DNA from: Lachnospiraceae bacterium MD308
GTDB taxonomy: Bacteria; Bacillota; Clostridia; Lachnospirales; Lachnospiraceae
NCBI GenBank assembly: GCA_000403475.2
Contig: KE159797.1
Span: forward strand, 375,144-439,143
Length of the DNA: 64,000 nucleotides
Direction: 5' to 3'
Both the position numbers and the translations under genes were made by a program. Positions 1 through 9,157 of the stretch are shown piece after piece; position 1 is the stretch's first letter, and each line of letters starts with the position of its first letter. Under the pieces are notes generated by a model, which saw only the letters and a list, made by a program, of their open reading frames with translations, did no database searches and had not been told where the DNA came from.

Positions 1-1243
1 TCTTAAGTCCATGCTCTTCCACATAGCGCTCAGGGTCTATATCCTCTGAAAACATTTTCTCAAATACTTCTTTTGCTACAGAGCTGTTAATACTTCCTGC
101 CTCGGAAAGCTCCACCAACTTCGCAAGATTCTCCGGCGAAAACCGAAGCTCCTCCGGCTCCATCCCATGCTCTTTTAACAGCCGAAGCGTCTCTACCATC
201 AGCCAGTTTGACACTTTTTTTGGCTTTTTGCATACATCGGACGCCTTCTCGAACAGCTCTGCCATATGCCTGGAAGACGTGATAATCTGCGCATCATACT
301 CCGGAATCCCGTATTCCCGGCGATACCTTATCAACTTCGCATCCTGAAACTCCGGCTGTCTTTCCTTAATTTTCTCAATCCACGCATCATCAATTACAAT
401 CGGAACAAGATCCGGCTCCGGAAAATAACGATAGTCCCGGGCATCCTCCTTAGAGCGCATAGCATAGGAATATTCCTTATTATCATCCCACCGTCTTGTC
501 TCCTGGCGCACCGCCTTGCCTCCCTCGATAAGCTCTATCTGACGCTGCCTCTCCCCTTCTATGGCCCGCGAGATTGCCTTAAAAGAGTTCAGGTTCTTCA
601 TCTCCGTCCTCGTGCCAACCTCTCTGCTTCCCATCTCACGGACCGAGAGGTTTACATCCGCCCGCATGGAGCCTTCCTGAAGCTTACAGTCCGATGCCCC
701 CAGATACCGGATGATCATGCGCAGCTTTTCCAGATATGCCAGAACTTCATCCGCCGAGCGCATATCCGGTTCCGACACGATCTCCACAAGGGGCACTCCG
801 CTCCGGTTAAAGTCCACAATAGAAGTATCGTCCCACTCATCATGCACCAGCTTTCCCGCATCTTCCTCCATATGCATCTCATGAATACGTATCTTTTTCT
901 TAGTATCACCACATTCAATCTCCACATAACCGTCTCTTGCGATCGGAAGATAAAGCTGTGAGATCTGGTAATTCTGCGGGTTGTCGGGATAGAAATAATT
1001 CTTCCTGTCGAACTTGCACATTCTCGTAATCTCACAGTTGGCCGCAAGACCAATAGCCACAGCATACTCCACCACCTGCTTATTCAATACCGGAAGAGCG
1101 CCCGGCATGCCTGTACACACCGGACAGGTATGTGTATTAGGCGCTCCGCCGAACCGGGTACTGCAGCCGCAGAATATCTTCGTCTCTGTGGCAAGCTCTA
1201 CGTGCACTTCAAGTCCAATCACTGTCTCATACTGTCTCGCCAT
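1..1243 (-). CDS. gatB: Asp-tRNA(Asn)/Glu-tRNA(Gln) amidotransferase subunit B, 3' part cut by window edge
   Basis: GatB binds misacylated Asp-tRNA(Asn) or Glu-tRNA(Gln) and activates it so that ammonia from GatA converts it to Asn- or Gln-tRNA in the cytoplasm. The reading frame starts at 1243 with MARQYETVIGLEVHVEL, the hallmark GatB N-terminus, followed by CGCSTRFGGAPNTHTCPVCTG, the zinc-binding cysteine cluster of the family. About 414 codons are visible out of a usual 475-480, so the C-terminal tail lies outside the window. The start overlaps the last 25 bases of gatA, which implies translational coupling in the order gatC-gatA-gatB. The identification is firm. Confidence 0.97.
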   Translation of the reverse strand, partial: MARQYETVIGLEVHVELATETKIFCGCSTRFGGAPNTHTCPVCTGMPGALPVLNKQVVEYAVAIGLAANCEITRMCKFDRKNYFYPDNPQNYQISQLYLPIARDGYVEIECGDTKKKIRIHEMHMEEDAGKLVHDEWDDTSIVDFNRSGVPLVEIVSEPDMRSADEVLAYLEKLRMIIRYLGASDCKLQEGSMRADVNLSVREMGSREVGTRTEMKNLNSFKAISRAIEGERQRQIELIEGGKAVRQETRRWDDNKEYSYAMRSKEDARDYRYFPEPDLVPIVIDDAWIEKIKERQPEFQDAKLIRYRREYGIPEYDAQIITSSRHMAELFEKASDVCKKPKKVSNWLMVETLRLLKEHGMEPEELRFSPENLAKLVELSEAGSINSSVAKEVFEKMFSEDIDPERYVEEHGLK

Positions 1244-2757
1244 ACCTGTCTCCCTCCTTCCCTGCATGTGCTTTTGCCGCCCGCTGAATTTTTCAACTCA
1301 CCGCAAAGCTTCGGTGCCTTATATTCACACATCTGCTCAACTGCATACGCCGCGCGAATAATCTTCTTTTCCTCAAAACAGTTCCCGATAAGCTGCATCC
1401 CAATCGGAAGACCTTTTTTATCCTGTCCCACCGGAACGGTAATACCCGGCAGCCCGGCCAGATTTACTGAGACGGTATAGATATCCCCCAGATACATCTT
1501 AAGGGGATCGCTTAAACTCTTCCCAATCTTTGGCGCTGTAGTCGGCGCCGACGGGGCGACGATGATATCGTACCGCTCAAAGGCGCTGTCAAATGCCTGT
1601 TTGATCAGTGCTTTCGTGCGAAGCGCTTTCAGATAACAGGCGTCATAGTAACCAGCGCTTAAGACGAAAGAACCAAGCATGATCCGCCGCTTAACCTCTG
1701 CACCAAAACCTTCTGAGCGTGTCTTTTTGTACATCTGGTGAAGCCCGTCGCAATTTCCTGCCCGATAACCATATTTCACGCCGTCAAACCGGGCCAGATT
1801 AGAGCTTGCCTCTGCGGATGCTATCACATAATATGCCGGAATGGCGTACTGCACAAGGCTTAAGTCAAACTCTTCCACAACCGCACCCTCTTCCTTAAGC
1901 TTTTTTACTGCATGCAGGATATGCTCCTTAACCTCGCTGTCCAAGCCTTCCCCGAAATAGTCCTTCGGGATACCAATCCTCATCCCTTTCACATCTCCTG
2001 TCAATGCTCTGGTAAAGTCATAATCCTCCCGCCGGATAGAGGTGCTGTCTTTCTTATCGTGGGACGCGATAACCTCAAGAACCGCCGCACAGTCTGATAC
2101 GCTTCTGGCTATCGGCCCAACCTGGTCTAAGGAAGAGCCATAAGCAATCAGCCCATACCGTGATACTGTCCCATAGGTGGGTTTAATACCTACCACTCCG
2201 CAAAAGGAACTTGGCTGACGAATCGAGCCGCCGGTGTCTGATCCCAGTGCAAACGGACATTCCTCCGCCGCCACCGCCGCGCAGGAACCGCCGGAGGAGC
2301 CCCCCGGCACATGACTTGTATTCCAGGGATTTCTCGTCACGCCGTAATAAGATGTCTCCGTGGTACTGCCCATGGCAAATTCATCCATATTCGTCTTCCC
2401 GATAACGATTGCTCCCTCCTTTTCCAGATTCCGGACGGCCTGCGCAGAAAACGTCGGCTTAAAATCGCTTAGAATCTTAGAGCTGCATGTAGTCAACAAC
2501 CCTCTCGTACACAAATTATCCTTAACTGCCACAGGTACTCCTGCAAGGGGGCCGGAGAATATCCCTTCATCAATCCCTTTTTGCACTTCCTGCGCACGTC
2601 TAAGCGCTCCTTCTGCATCAACAGTCACAAAACTATTTATCTCAGGCTCCGCAGCCTCAGTGCGGGCAAGATATGCCCTCACCGCCTCCGCGGCAGACAG
2701 CTCTCTATGCCTGATCTTTTCACCCAGCTCCAGCGCTGTCATACTGCAAATATCCAT
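1219..2757 (-). CDS. gatA: Amidotransferase subunit A (amidase)
   Basis: GatA is the glutaminase/amidase subunit of GatCAB. It hydrolyses glutamine and passes ammonia to GatB. The protein has the amidase signature: the glycine/serine-rich GGSSGGSCAAV stretch and the catalytic Lys-cisSer-Ser triad, visible as VAVKDN (Lys), GSDTGGSIRQPSSFCG and the two serines. It starts MDICSMTALELGEKIRHREL, as in other GatA proteins. At 512 aa it is about 20-25 residues longer than usual. The extra tail is basic and runs into the gatB start, so it is probably read-through extension with no function. gatC lies 18 bases upstream. Confidence 0.97.
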   Translation of the reverse strand: MDICSMTALELGEKIRHRELSAAEAVRAYLARTEAAEPEINSFVTVDAEGALRRAQEVQKGIDEGIFSGPLAGVPVAVKDNLCTRGLLTTCSSKILSDFKPTFSAQAVRNLEKEGAIVIGKTNMDEFAMGSTTETSYYGVTRNPWNTSHVPGGSSGGSCAAVAAEECPFALGSDTGGSIRQPSSFCGVVGIKPTYGTVSRYGLIAYGSSLDQVGPIARSVSDCAAVLEVIASHDKKDSTSIRREDYDFTRALTGDVKGMRIGIPKDYFGEGLDSEVKEHILHAVKKLKEEGAVVEEFDLSLVQYAIPAYYVIASAEASSNLARFDGVKYGYRAGNCDGLHQMYKKTRSEGFGAEVKRRIMLGSFVLSAGYYDACYLKALRTKALIKQAFDSAFERYDIIVAPSAPTTAPKIGKSLSDPLKMYLGDIYTVSVNLAGLPGITVPVGQDKKGLPIGMQLIGNCFEEKKIIRAAYAVEQMCEYKAPKLCGELKNSAGGKSTCREGGRQVWRDSMRQ

Positions 2758-2775
2758 ACTGTACCTCCCTCATAT

Positions 2776-3069
2776 CTAACCGATGGTCTTCGGCACTTTA
2801 AATCCCTGCTCTTTCACAAGAGGCGCATTGGCAAGCGTATCTCCGCTTCCGTCACCATTCTCGGCGATGTCCTCACGGAACACATTATATACTGGAAATA
2901 CATGAGACATCGGCTCTGTTCCTTCCGTATCCAGCTCATTTAGCGTGTCTATATAATCAAGCATCCTTTCCATATCCGCCTTCGCATTCTCCTTCTCCTC
3001 GCCGGACAATTCAAGCTTTGCGAGAATACCGACGTATTCAATTGTCTCGTCTGATATCTTGTTCGCCAT
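2776..3069 (-). CDS. gatC: Amidotransferase subunit C
   Basis: GatC is the small belt subunit that wraps around GatA and holds the GatCAB complex together. The 97-aa length is typical. The N-terminal ISDETIEYVGILAKLELSGEEK and the middle MLDYIDTLNELDTEGTEPMSHVF are characteristic of the family. It lies between aspS (24 bases upstream) and gatA (18 bases downstream), all on the minus strand, so the four genes are probably one transcript from the T-box leader. Confidence 0.96.
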   Translation of the reverse strand: MANKISDETIEYVGILAKLELSGEEKENAKADMERMLDYIDTLNELDTEGTEPMSHVFPVYNVFREDIAENGDGSGDTLANAPLVKEQGFKVPKTIG

Positions 3070-3093
3070 ACTGCGGCCTCCAATCTGTCTTAT

Positions 3094-4437
3094 TTACGGT
3101 TCCAATCGACTTAAATCTCTTGGAAACAATGTTGTCTCTCTTACATTATCTTCCCCGGTCAGCTTCATAGTTAACCGCTCCAGTCCAATTCCTAATCCCC
3201 CGTGGGGCGGCATACCATGCTTGAATGCGCTCAGGTACTGCTCCATACCTTCTTCCGTCATCCCCCTCGCCTCTATCTTCTCCGTCAGCACCTTATAATC
3301 GTGGATGCGCTGCCCGCCTGTCGTAATCTCCATCCCTTTATACAGAAGATCAAAGCTCAGTGTATATCTCGTATCCTCCGGGTCGTCCATAGCGTAGAAA
3401 GGACGTTTTTTCGACGGATAATGGGTGACAAATACAAAATCACTATCCCACTCTTCCTTCGCATACCGCCCGATTAACACCTCTTCCTCCGGCTCAAGGT
3501 CAAAAGGATTCCTTATCTTATGGCTATACTTTTCGGCCACCAGCTCTTTGATCTCACTGAATCTCACCGCGGGAATCCGCTCTGTCTCCGGAAGCTCTAT
3601 CCCTAAGACCTTCACCTCCGCCGCATACTCTTCTGCCAGCAGCCGCATCGCATACTGAAGGTATCCGCTCTCCATCGCCATAATATCCTCGAATCCATCA
3701 ATATATCCCATTTCAAAATCAAGGCTCGTATATTCATTCAAGTGCCGCTTTGTATTGTGCTTTTCTGCCCGGAACACCGGAGCCGTCTCAAATACCCGGT
3801 CGAATACGCCTGCCATCATCTGTTTATAAAACTGCGGACTTTGGGCGAGCACTGCCGGCCTGTGAAAATACTCAAGCTTAAAGATATTAGCTCCTCCCTC
3901 CGCGCCTCTCGCCCCAATCTTCGGCGTATGAATCTCCGTAAATCCCTGTCCGTAGAGGAAATCCCTGAACGCTCTCGTCAGTCCCTCCTGTATCCGGAAC
4001 TTCGCACGCTCACGCACATTTCTAAGAGCAATGGAGCGATAATTAAGTTTTGCCTCCAGTGAAGTATCAAGCTTCCATTTGGATATGGCAAGAGGCATCT
4101 GCTCGTCTGTCGGCTCGCTTAAGATGCGGACATCCTCCATGCGAATCTCAATGCCGCCGGGAGCTTTTTCATTTTCCTCCAGCACGCCTTCTACCTCGAC
4201 CGTTGCCGCTTCCTTAATATCCTTCAGCGAAAAACGCACGCTGCCTTTCTCGTACACCACCTGCAAAAGCCCCTCCCGCTTTCTTAAGATAACGAATGCC
4301 ACGTTGCCTATGTCCCGGATGGTATGGACTGCGCCATTTACCCGAACGGTACTCCCTGCGCCTCCTGCTTTCGCTTTTACGTAAAGCTCGCTGATCTCCA
4401 GTGCTTCCTTTTTTGCTACACCTGTGTAATATTCCAT
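3094..4437 (-). CDS. aspS: Archaeal-type (probably non-discriminating) aspartyl-tRNA synthetase
   Basis: This class II synthetase charges tRNA(Asp). The archaeal-type enzyme often also charges tRNA(Asn) with Asp, which GatCAB then amidates. It has an N-terminal OB-fold anticodon-binding domain (about residues 25-120). The catalytic core includes EGGANIFKLEYF and AQSPQFYKQMM (motif 2 area), LSFDLLYKGMEITTGGQRIHDY, and the motif 3 region GIGLERLTMKL near the C-terminus. At 447 aa it lacks the GAD insertion of the roughly 590-aa bacterial AspRS. Co-transcription with gatCAB fits a non-discriminating role, but specificity is inferred from family and context. A standard bacterial aspS may exist elsewhere in the genome. 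Confidence 0.93.
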   Translation of the reverse strand: MEYYTGVAKKEALEISELYVKAKAGGAGSTVRVNGAVHTIRDIGNVAFVILRKREGLLQVVYEKGSVRFSLKDIKEAATVEVEGVLEENEKAPGGIEIRMEDVRILSEPTDEQMPLAISKWKLDTSLEAKLNYRSIALRNVRERAKFRIQEGLTRAFRDFLYGQGFTEIHTPKIGARGAEGGANIFKLEYFHRPAVLAQSPQFYKQMMAGVFDRVFETAPVFRAEKHNTKRHLNEYTSLDFEMGYIDGFEDIMAMESGYLQYAMRLLAEEYAAEVKVLGIELPETERIPAVRFSEIKELVAEKYSHKIRNPFDLEPEEEVLIGRYAKEEWDSDFVFVTHYPSKKRPFYAMDDPEDTRYTLSFDLLYKGMEITTGGQRIHDYKVLTEKIEARGMTEEGMEQYLSAFKHGMPPHGGLGIGLERLTMKLTGEDNVRETTLFPRDLSRLEP

Positions 4438-4486
4438 ATTGGGTCCTCCTTTTTTTTCAGCGGGACGGATACGTTATACTGAATAT

Positions 4487-4752
4487 AAAAAATCCGCCCT
4501 GGACTATAATTATGCTAAACTATAGCCGCAAGACGGATATCATCATCGTTATCCGCGGTACCACCCGCTTTGAATCCTGACTTTCAGAATTCCACTTTCT
4601 GCGCGTAACGAGCGCTCACGTACTGCCCTACTTCATTTCAAACAGTCTGCTCCAGAGTGTTCCCTGTTGTCCTCATTCCTCAAAAGGCGCTCTCAGTCGG
4701 TGACGCCTTATTCCTGTCAAGTTCCAAAAAGACAGGGTCTCCTTCATCGCTT
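4487..4752 (-). promoter_or_regulatory. T-box leader with terminator, upstream of aspS-gatCAB
   Basis: On the minus strand the leader carries the invariant T-box GGGTGGTACCGCG (plus coordinates 4555-4568). An intrinsic terminator follows at about 4487-4540, with a long stem starting ATCCGTC, a closing GGCGGAT and then a T run. Uncharged tRNA pairing at the T-box would favour the antiterminator and switch on aspS-gatCAB. On the 3' side of the presumed stem I is GACAAC (4666-4671), which holds both an Asp codon (GAC) and an Asn codon (AAC). I cannot decide by eye which is the specifier. The 5' end is approximate. Confidence 0.88.
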
Positions 4753-4831
4753 TTATCTTTAATATTTTACCATGTTAGCACATGCACACGCAGATTTCAA
4801 GGATTTTAAAATAGCTTTTCTATTATTTTCC

Positions 4832-6580
4832 TCATTCAGCAATAAAATAATCTTTCGCTGTACACAAATTTTCCATCCAGTCATGTACATACGCCATGTC
4901 CCGCTCGTTCATAAGAATTACAATCACATCCCCCACCTGAAGCTTTGTAGTTCCCCTTGGGATGATCTCTTTAACTCCTCTCTGAACCGAGACAACAAGA
5001 CAATTGTCCGGCCACTTTATCTCGCTAATAAACGCCTCATTCAGCGCAGAATTGTACTGTACAACAAAATTTGTAAGAATCTTTCTGCCGTGGCCTGCCT
5101 CTGCTTTTTTCGCTTCCTGTTTTTCTTTCGCATCCGTCTGTTGTTTCAAGAGAAGACGTTCAAGAAGACTCTCATATACAGGCTTCGATTCTAAGAGCGT
5201 AGCGACGATATAGGCGATAATCGAAACCATCGATACAGTTAACATCTGTGTCAATGAGCCGGTCATCTCAAAGAGCAGGATAATTCCTGTAAGCGGCGCC
5301 CTGACGATTGCGGAAAAATACCCCGCCATGGCAAGCACCACAAAGTTATTGATATATACCGGATCCATCCCGAAGTAATCCACGCCCACCGTCGCAAAGA
5401 CTCCCCCGATGAAGCCCCCCAGTACGAGCAGCGGGAAAAAGATACCTCCCGGCGCTCCAGAACCAAAACACACCGCCGAGAAGATGAACCTGCTGACCAG
5501 AATAAAGATAACCGTACCAAGCATTACGTCCACATTGGTCAGATACTCAATCAACGCATGCCCGCTCCCTAAAAGCTCCGGCGCTTTAATACCGAGAAAC
5601 CCGGCGCACACAAAAGGAATCACAAGCCTGGTCTTAGTATTGAGAAACTTTGCTTCATTGTATAAAGACTGCACCTTAAGCGTAAACCAGTTGTAAAATG
5701 TCCCCAGCGCACCAAGCAGTATGCCGAGCAGAACGATCATCCCGTAAAACTGTATCGGAAGCGGTTTTACAATATCAAAGTTAAACACCGGCGTCATGCC
5801 GAACACCGTTGTAGCCAGGAAATCCGCCGTCAATGAGGACGCCATGACCGACATCAGCACAGACACCGAAAAATTCTTATGTACCTCCTCCAGCGAGAAC
5901 ATCACTCCCGCCAAAGGCGCATGGAAGGCCGCGGCAAGCCCTGCACTGGCTCCGCAGGTCAGCAAAAATTTCTCCTCCGTCTTCCCGCGTTCAAGACCCT
6001 TAGATACGGCTTTTCCTGCCATGGCACCAAGCTGGATAGACGGACCCTCCCGTCCGAGCGCCAGCCCGCCAAGCAGGCACAAGAAGCCGCCCAGGAATTT
6101 CCCGCCGATAACTCTCCACCAATTCTGGTCAAGCTTCCCGACCATCTCTCCCTCAAGCTGAGGGATTCCGCTCCCCGAGATCATCGGCTCCGCAGACACA
6201 AGCTTCCCCACGATCCACGCCAGAAGCACCAGAACAAGAAACCACCCGGCGATTCGGATTGGATGCCCGCCGATAAACCCCAATATCTGTTTCAATGTAT
6301 CATTCGCAAACTCAAGCACCATACGGTAAAGAATTACCACAAATCCGGCAATCCCTCCTACGATGATTCCCTCTCCGGTCAATGCCACCTGAAAATGCTC
6401 CGCACGCCGGATCGTGTCAGATGTACCCTGTTCCACAACCATTCCTCCCTCGTATGTTATCTCCTTTTGGAGATAACTCTCTGTGACAGATTCTTTCCGC
6501 CATTCTCTGACAATATTATAGTTCAATCCGGCAAAATATTCAAGATTCCTCAGCTTTTCCATTGCATAATCAATCTGCAT
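4832..6580 (-). CDS. ClC-family chloride channel/exchanger with C-terminal TrkA-C (RCK_C) domain
   Basis: This is a membrane anion channel or H+/Cl- exchanger of the ClC family. The three selectivity-filter motifs are present in order: GSGIPQLEG, GREGPSIQLGAMAG (its Glu matches the gating glutamate) and GSGAPGGIFFPLLVLGG. About ten hydrophobic segments span residues 75-470, and a TrkA-C-like ligand-binding domain fills the C-terminus (LQVGDVIVILMNE). The open frame begins 3 bases past the ABC-F stop, but the first 46 residues are atypical and no good ribosome site precedes that ATG. A start at 6442 (MVVEQGTSD) is possible, though its purine-rich stretch sits very close. The true N-terminus is uncertain. 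Confidence 0.92.
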   Translation of the reverse strand: MQIDYAMEKLRNLEYFAGLNYNIVREWRKESVTESYLQKEITYEGGMVVEQGTSDTIRRAEHFQVALTGEGIIVGGIAGFVVILYRMVLEFANDTLKQILGFIGGHPIRIAGWFLVLVLLAWIVGKLVSAEPMISGSGIPQLEGEMVGKLDQNWWRVIGGKFLGGFLCLLGGLALGREGPSIQLGAMAGKAVSKGLERGKTEEKFLLTCGASAGLAAAFHAPLAGVMFSLEEVHKNFSVSVLMSVMASSLTADFLATTVFGMTPVFNFDIVKPLPIQFYGMIVLLGILLGALGTFYNWFTLKVQSLYNEAKFLNTKTRLVIPFVCAGFLGIKAPELLGSGHALIEYLTNVDVMLGTVIFILVSRFIFSAVCFGSGAPGGIFFPLLVLGGFIGGVFATVGVDYFGMDPVYINNFVVLAMAGYFSAIVRAPLTGIILLFEMTGSLTQMLTVSMVSIIAYIVATLLESKPVYESLLERLLLKQQTDAKEKQEAKKAEAGHGRKILTNFVVQYNSALNEAFISEIKWPDNCLVVSVQRGVKEIIPRGTTKLQVGDVIVILMNERDMAYVHDWMENLCTAKDYFIAE

Positions 6581-6583
6581 CTG

Positions 6584-8122
6584 TCAGGATGGGATATCAA
6601 TAACTTTCGTCGCAATATTCTCACGGAATCTCACATCATGCTCTACCGCAAGCATAGTCGGCCTGTACGCCAGCAATAACTCCTCAATCTGCATCCTTGA
6701 GAACACATCGATATAATTCAGCGGCTCATCCCAGATATAAAGATGCGCAGGAGTTAAAAGGCTCGCGGCGATAAGAATCTTCTTTTTCTGTCCCTCTGAA
6801 AAATCCTGCATCTCCTTCCCGAACTGAACCCGCTCCATATCCAACCGGCGCAAAATCGCAAGGAACAGGCTTTCGTTAAGCTCCTTTGCCCTGCAGAACT
6901 CCTTTACGCCGCCCCGCAGAAAGGAAGTATCCTGGCTGATATAAGAAATCTTCAGCCCGGAAGCTGTACGAAGCTTGCCCCTTTCTACGATATCGTCACT
7001 CCCCTGTTCATCTCTTTCCTGCAAAGCTCTGCGAAGGACGGCCTTAAGAAGACTCGATTTCCCACAGCCGTTAGCTCCGTTTAAAAATACCCGGTCCCCC
7101 TGGTTTATCTCAAATGTCAGCCCTTCAAAAAGAGACTTTTTCGCGTCCCTATATATAAGCCCCAACTTATCCGCCGACACAAGCGTCCTTTTATGATGCC
7201 CAACAGGCATAATCTTAAGACTCGCTGTCTCCTCAATATCTTGAAGAAGTCCTTCCTTCTCCTCAATCTCGCGCTCAAGACGCCGCTCCATCTGTCCGAC
7301 CCTGCTTTGCATCTTTCTTGTCTTCTCTCCGATATACGCTCTCTTCCCCTTATGTCCCGGGTCCTTAACCGGGTCAAATCCAATCTTTGTACTCTCATTC
7401 TTATCTGCCCACTGCCTTGTCTGCCTGGCCGCTGTCTTTAACTTGGCAATCTCTTTTCTGTGCTTTTCATTCTCCATCTGCGCATGGATATCCTGCCTCC
7501 TCCGGTTCTCCCACCAGCTTGAAAAATTCCCCGCCTGCACTTCTATAGACCGGCGGTTGAACACCAGCACATGATCCACACATGCATCCAGAAAATCCCT
7601 GTCGTGGGACACCAGGATAAAGCCCTTCTTCCCTTTTAAGTATTCCTTCACCGTCTCCCGCGCCTCTTTGTCTAAGTGGTTAGTCGGCTCGTCTATGAGC
7701 AGGAAATAATTCTCCCCCGAAAATAGTACTGCAAGCAAAAGCTTCGTCTGTTCCCCGAAACTCAGCGTACAGAACGGACGATACAAAACCTCCGCATCAA
7801 GATTAAGCTTTCCAAGTTCGCAGATAATACGCCACTGCTCGCATCCCGCTTTCAACTCCCACACAAAATCAATGGCCGGCAAATCCATGTATTCTTCCTT
7901 TATCTGATATGGGAAATAATCAAACACCGTACTTGCGGTAATCGAGCCTTTATATTCATACTTTCCTAACAGGAGATTTAAAAACGTCGTCTTGCCCTTG
8001 CCATTTCTCCCGATAAAACCCAGCTTCCAGTCCGTATCCACCGCAAAGGATACATCCTCAAAAATATTATCATAGCTTCCCTCATAATAAAACGTGAGGT
8101 TATTCACACTGATCTGTGCCAT
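6584..8122 (-). CDS. ABC-F ATPase, Lsa-like ribosomal protection protein
   Basis: ABC-F proteins have two ATPase domains and no membrane domain. Resistance members bind the ribosomal E site and dislodge lincosamide, pleuromutilin or streptogramin A drugs. The first Walker A is GRNGKGKTT (about residues 38-46), followed by signature LSFGEQ and Walker B LLIDEPTNHLD. A basic coiled linker follows, then a second Walker A (NGANGCGKSS), signature FSEGQKKK and WDEPLNYID. The start was set at 8122 (MAQISVNNLTF) because GGAGGAGG lies nine bases upstream; a longer frame to 8179 has no such site. N-terminal wording (DTDWKLGFIGRNG) and the tail (LAVEHDVRFRENIATKVI) resemble the Lsa group. Drug range cannot be told from sequence. 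The attenuator-type leader supports a resistance role. Confidence 0.88.
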   Translation of the reverse strand: MAQISVNNLTFYYEGSYDNIFEDVSFAVDTDWKLGFIGRNGKGKTTFLNLLLGKYEYKGSITASTVFDYFPYQIKEEYMDLPAIDFVWELKAGCEQWRIICELGKLNLDAEVLYRPFCTLSFGEQTKLLLAVLFSGENYFLLIDEPTNHLDKEARETVKEYLKGKKGFILVSHDRDFLDACVDHVLVFNRRSIEVQAGNFSSWWENRRRQDIHAQMENEKHRKEIAKLKTAARQTRQWADKNESTKIGFDPVKDPGHKGKRAYIGEKTRKMQSRVGQMERRLEREIEEKEGLLQDIEETASLKIMPVGHHKRTLVSADKLGLIYRDAKKSLFEGLTFEINQGDRVFLNGANGCGKSSLLKAVLRRALQERDEQGSDDIVERGKLRTASGLKISYISQDTSFLRGGVKEFCRAKELNESLFLAILRRLDMERVQFGKEMQDFSEGQKKKILIAASLLTPAHLYIWDEPLNYIDVFSRMQIEELLLAYRPTMLAVEHDVRFRENIATKVIDIPS

Positions 8123-8214
8123 AAATAATTCCTCCTCCCTGTTATTGCCAAAGGAAGTCATGCACTCAGATAACCTCACGCTGTAATAATACAGAACTGT
8201 TAATTTTTTTCACC

Positions 8215-8395
8215 AAAAAAGAGAGGTTATGAGAACATAATCCACTTTTGGCAACATAAAACGATTATCACCCGGACGCACCGGACAATAAAATTACTCA
8301 AGTCTCATGTTTTCAAAAGCGAACTATCTCCTCATCTTTTCACCTCTCTCTTGCTTTATGTTAGACATTATAAAAAGACAAATGTAATTTGTCAA
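8215..8395 (-). promoter_or_regulatory. Promoter and attenuator-type leader of the ABC-F gene
   Basis: On the minus strand there is a consensus promoter, TTGACA (8390-8395), a 17-base spacer and TATAAT (8367-8372). Next comes a ribosome site, AGAGAGGTG, and a minimal ORF. Further on is a terminator-like hairpin (GGATTATG at 8236-8243 with CATAACC at 8225-8231) followed by TCTC and a six-base T run (8215-8220). The leader's ribosome site AGAGAGGT is exactly complementary to ACCTCTCT on the 3' side of the hairpin. This gives mutually exclusive foldings, as expected for antibiotic-sensed attenuation. A later GAGGTTAT (8170-8177) could pair with the same ATAACCTC. The mechanism is inferred. Confidence 0.7.
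8324..8335 (-). CDS. Three-codon leader peptide (Met-Arg-Arg-stop)
   Basis: ATG AGG AGA TAG follows an AGAGAGGTG ribosome site at 5-6 bases spacing, about 30 bases after the consensus -10 box. Very short leader ORFs are known upstream of ABC-F resistance genes, where drug-stalled ribosomes alter the fold of the leader. The function here is inferred from position. Confidence 0.55.
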   Translation of the reverse strand: MRR

Positions 8396-8476
8396 GGACA
8401 ATCTGATAAACTCTTTCTGTCACTTTTACTTCAAAGCGCCGCATATCAAAACACCTTTCTTAATGAGAATTCATAT

Positions 8477-9079
8477 TCAACGAAGTTTTTTCTTCATATT
8501 AGACTTGGATATATATTTTAAATCAGCAAATGATTTCTCTTTTGAATGGTTAAACGCTTTGTTTAAATTATTATTATATGTATCACCATTTACTTTCTTT
8601 TTTCCCCATTTAAATGTCTGTTTTCCCCGACTGTTATACTGTGAGCTGCCCGATGCCGCCTTTTTAAATTTCCCTTTTTTTAACTGATATACAGTATCAT
8701 TCCCTGCGCCTGTCCCTCCGTATATATAAGTTTCAAGAATCTTTCCTTTTTTGGGAATATAGGACACGACTCCTCTGAAACCGCCTACCATAGCCACACC
8801 GGCAGCAAGTTCTTTCGTCCTTACTTTTTTTTCGTCATAGCTGCAAATAATATAATATTCCATACCACGATCTTTATATTGGCCAACTAACTCCGGCACC
8901 TTATCTCCGTCTAATTTTACTAAAGTAAACTTTTTATATTGTGAAGGTGCCTTTTTATTCAGCCAATTCGCATATGCCTTATATGCTTTCTTATTAGAAC
9001 CTGCTGCCTGAACATCTGTTGTTGGTACGGCAAGAATTAACATTACCAATATCATTAATTGAAGTATCATCTTTTTCAT
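8477..9079 (-). CDS. Secreted protein of unknown function
   Basis: I do not recognise a family. The 200-aa protein starts MKKMILQLMILVMLILAVPTT, a clear Sec signal peptide with likely cleavage near VQAAG, so it is exported. The mature part is lysine- and tyrosine-rich and contains LVKLDGDKVPELVGQYKDRG, a pattern resembling the calcium-site repeats of clostridial cell-surface proteins (xxDxDxxPEL). A glycine-rich IYGGTGAGNDTVYQLKKGKF follows. It has no lipobox and no obvious sorting signal. It stands alone, with its own AT-rich upstream region. Confidence 0.75.
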   Translation of the reverse strand: MKKMILQLMILVMLILAVPTTDVQAAGSNKKAYKAYANWLNKKAPSQYKKFTLVKLDGDKVPELVGQYKDRGMEYYIICSYDEKKVRTKELAAGVAMVGGFRGVVSYIPKKGKILETYIYGGTGAGNDTVYQLKKGKFKKAASGSSQYNSRGKQTFKWGKKKVNGDTYNNNLNKAFNHSKEKSFADLKYISKSNMKKKLR

Positions 9080-9157
9080 TTTATTTTTCTCCTGGCTTCT
9101 TTTATTACATTCTATTAGACAATCAAGGCTGATAACTTAGATAATGCGGCCGCACAA

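Noticed and set aside
266-961. Long plus-strand frame opposite gatB
   Set aside because: It is the shadow of a certain gatB coding sequence and has no ribosome site.
5879-6679. 266-codon plus-strand frame opposite the ClC gene
   Set aside because: It is a shadow of the ClC and ABC-F genes with no recognisable protein features.
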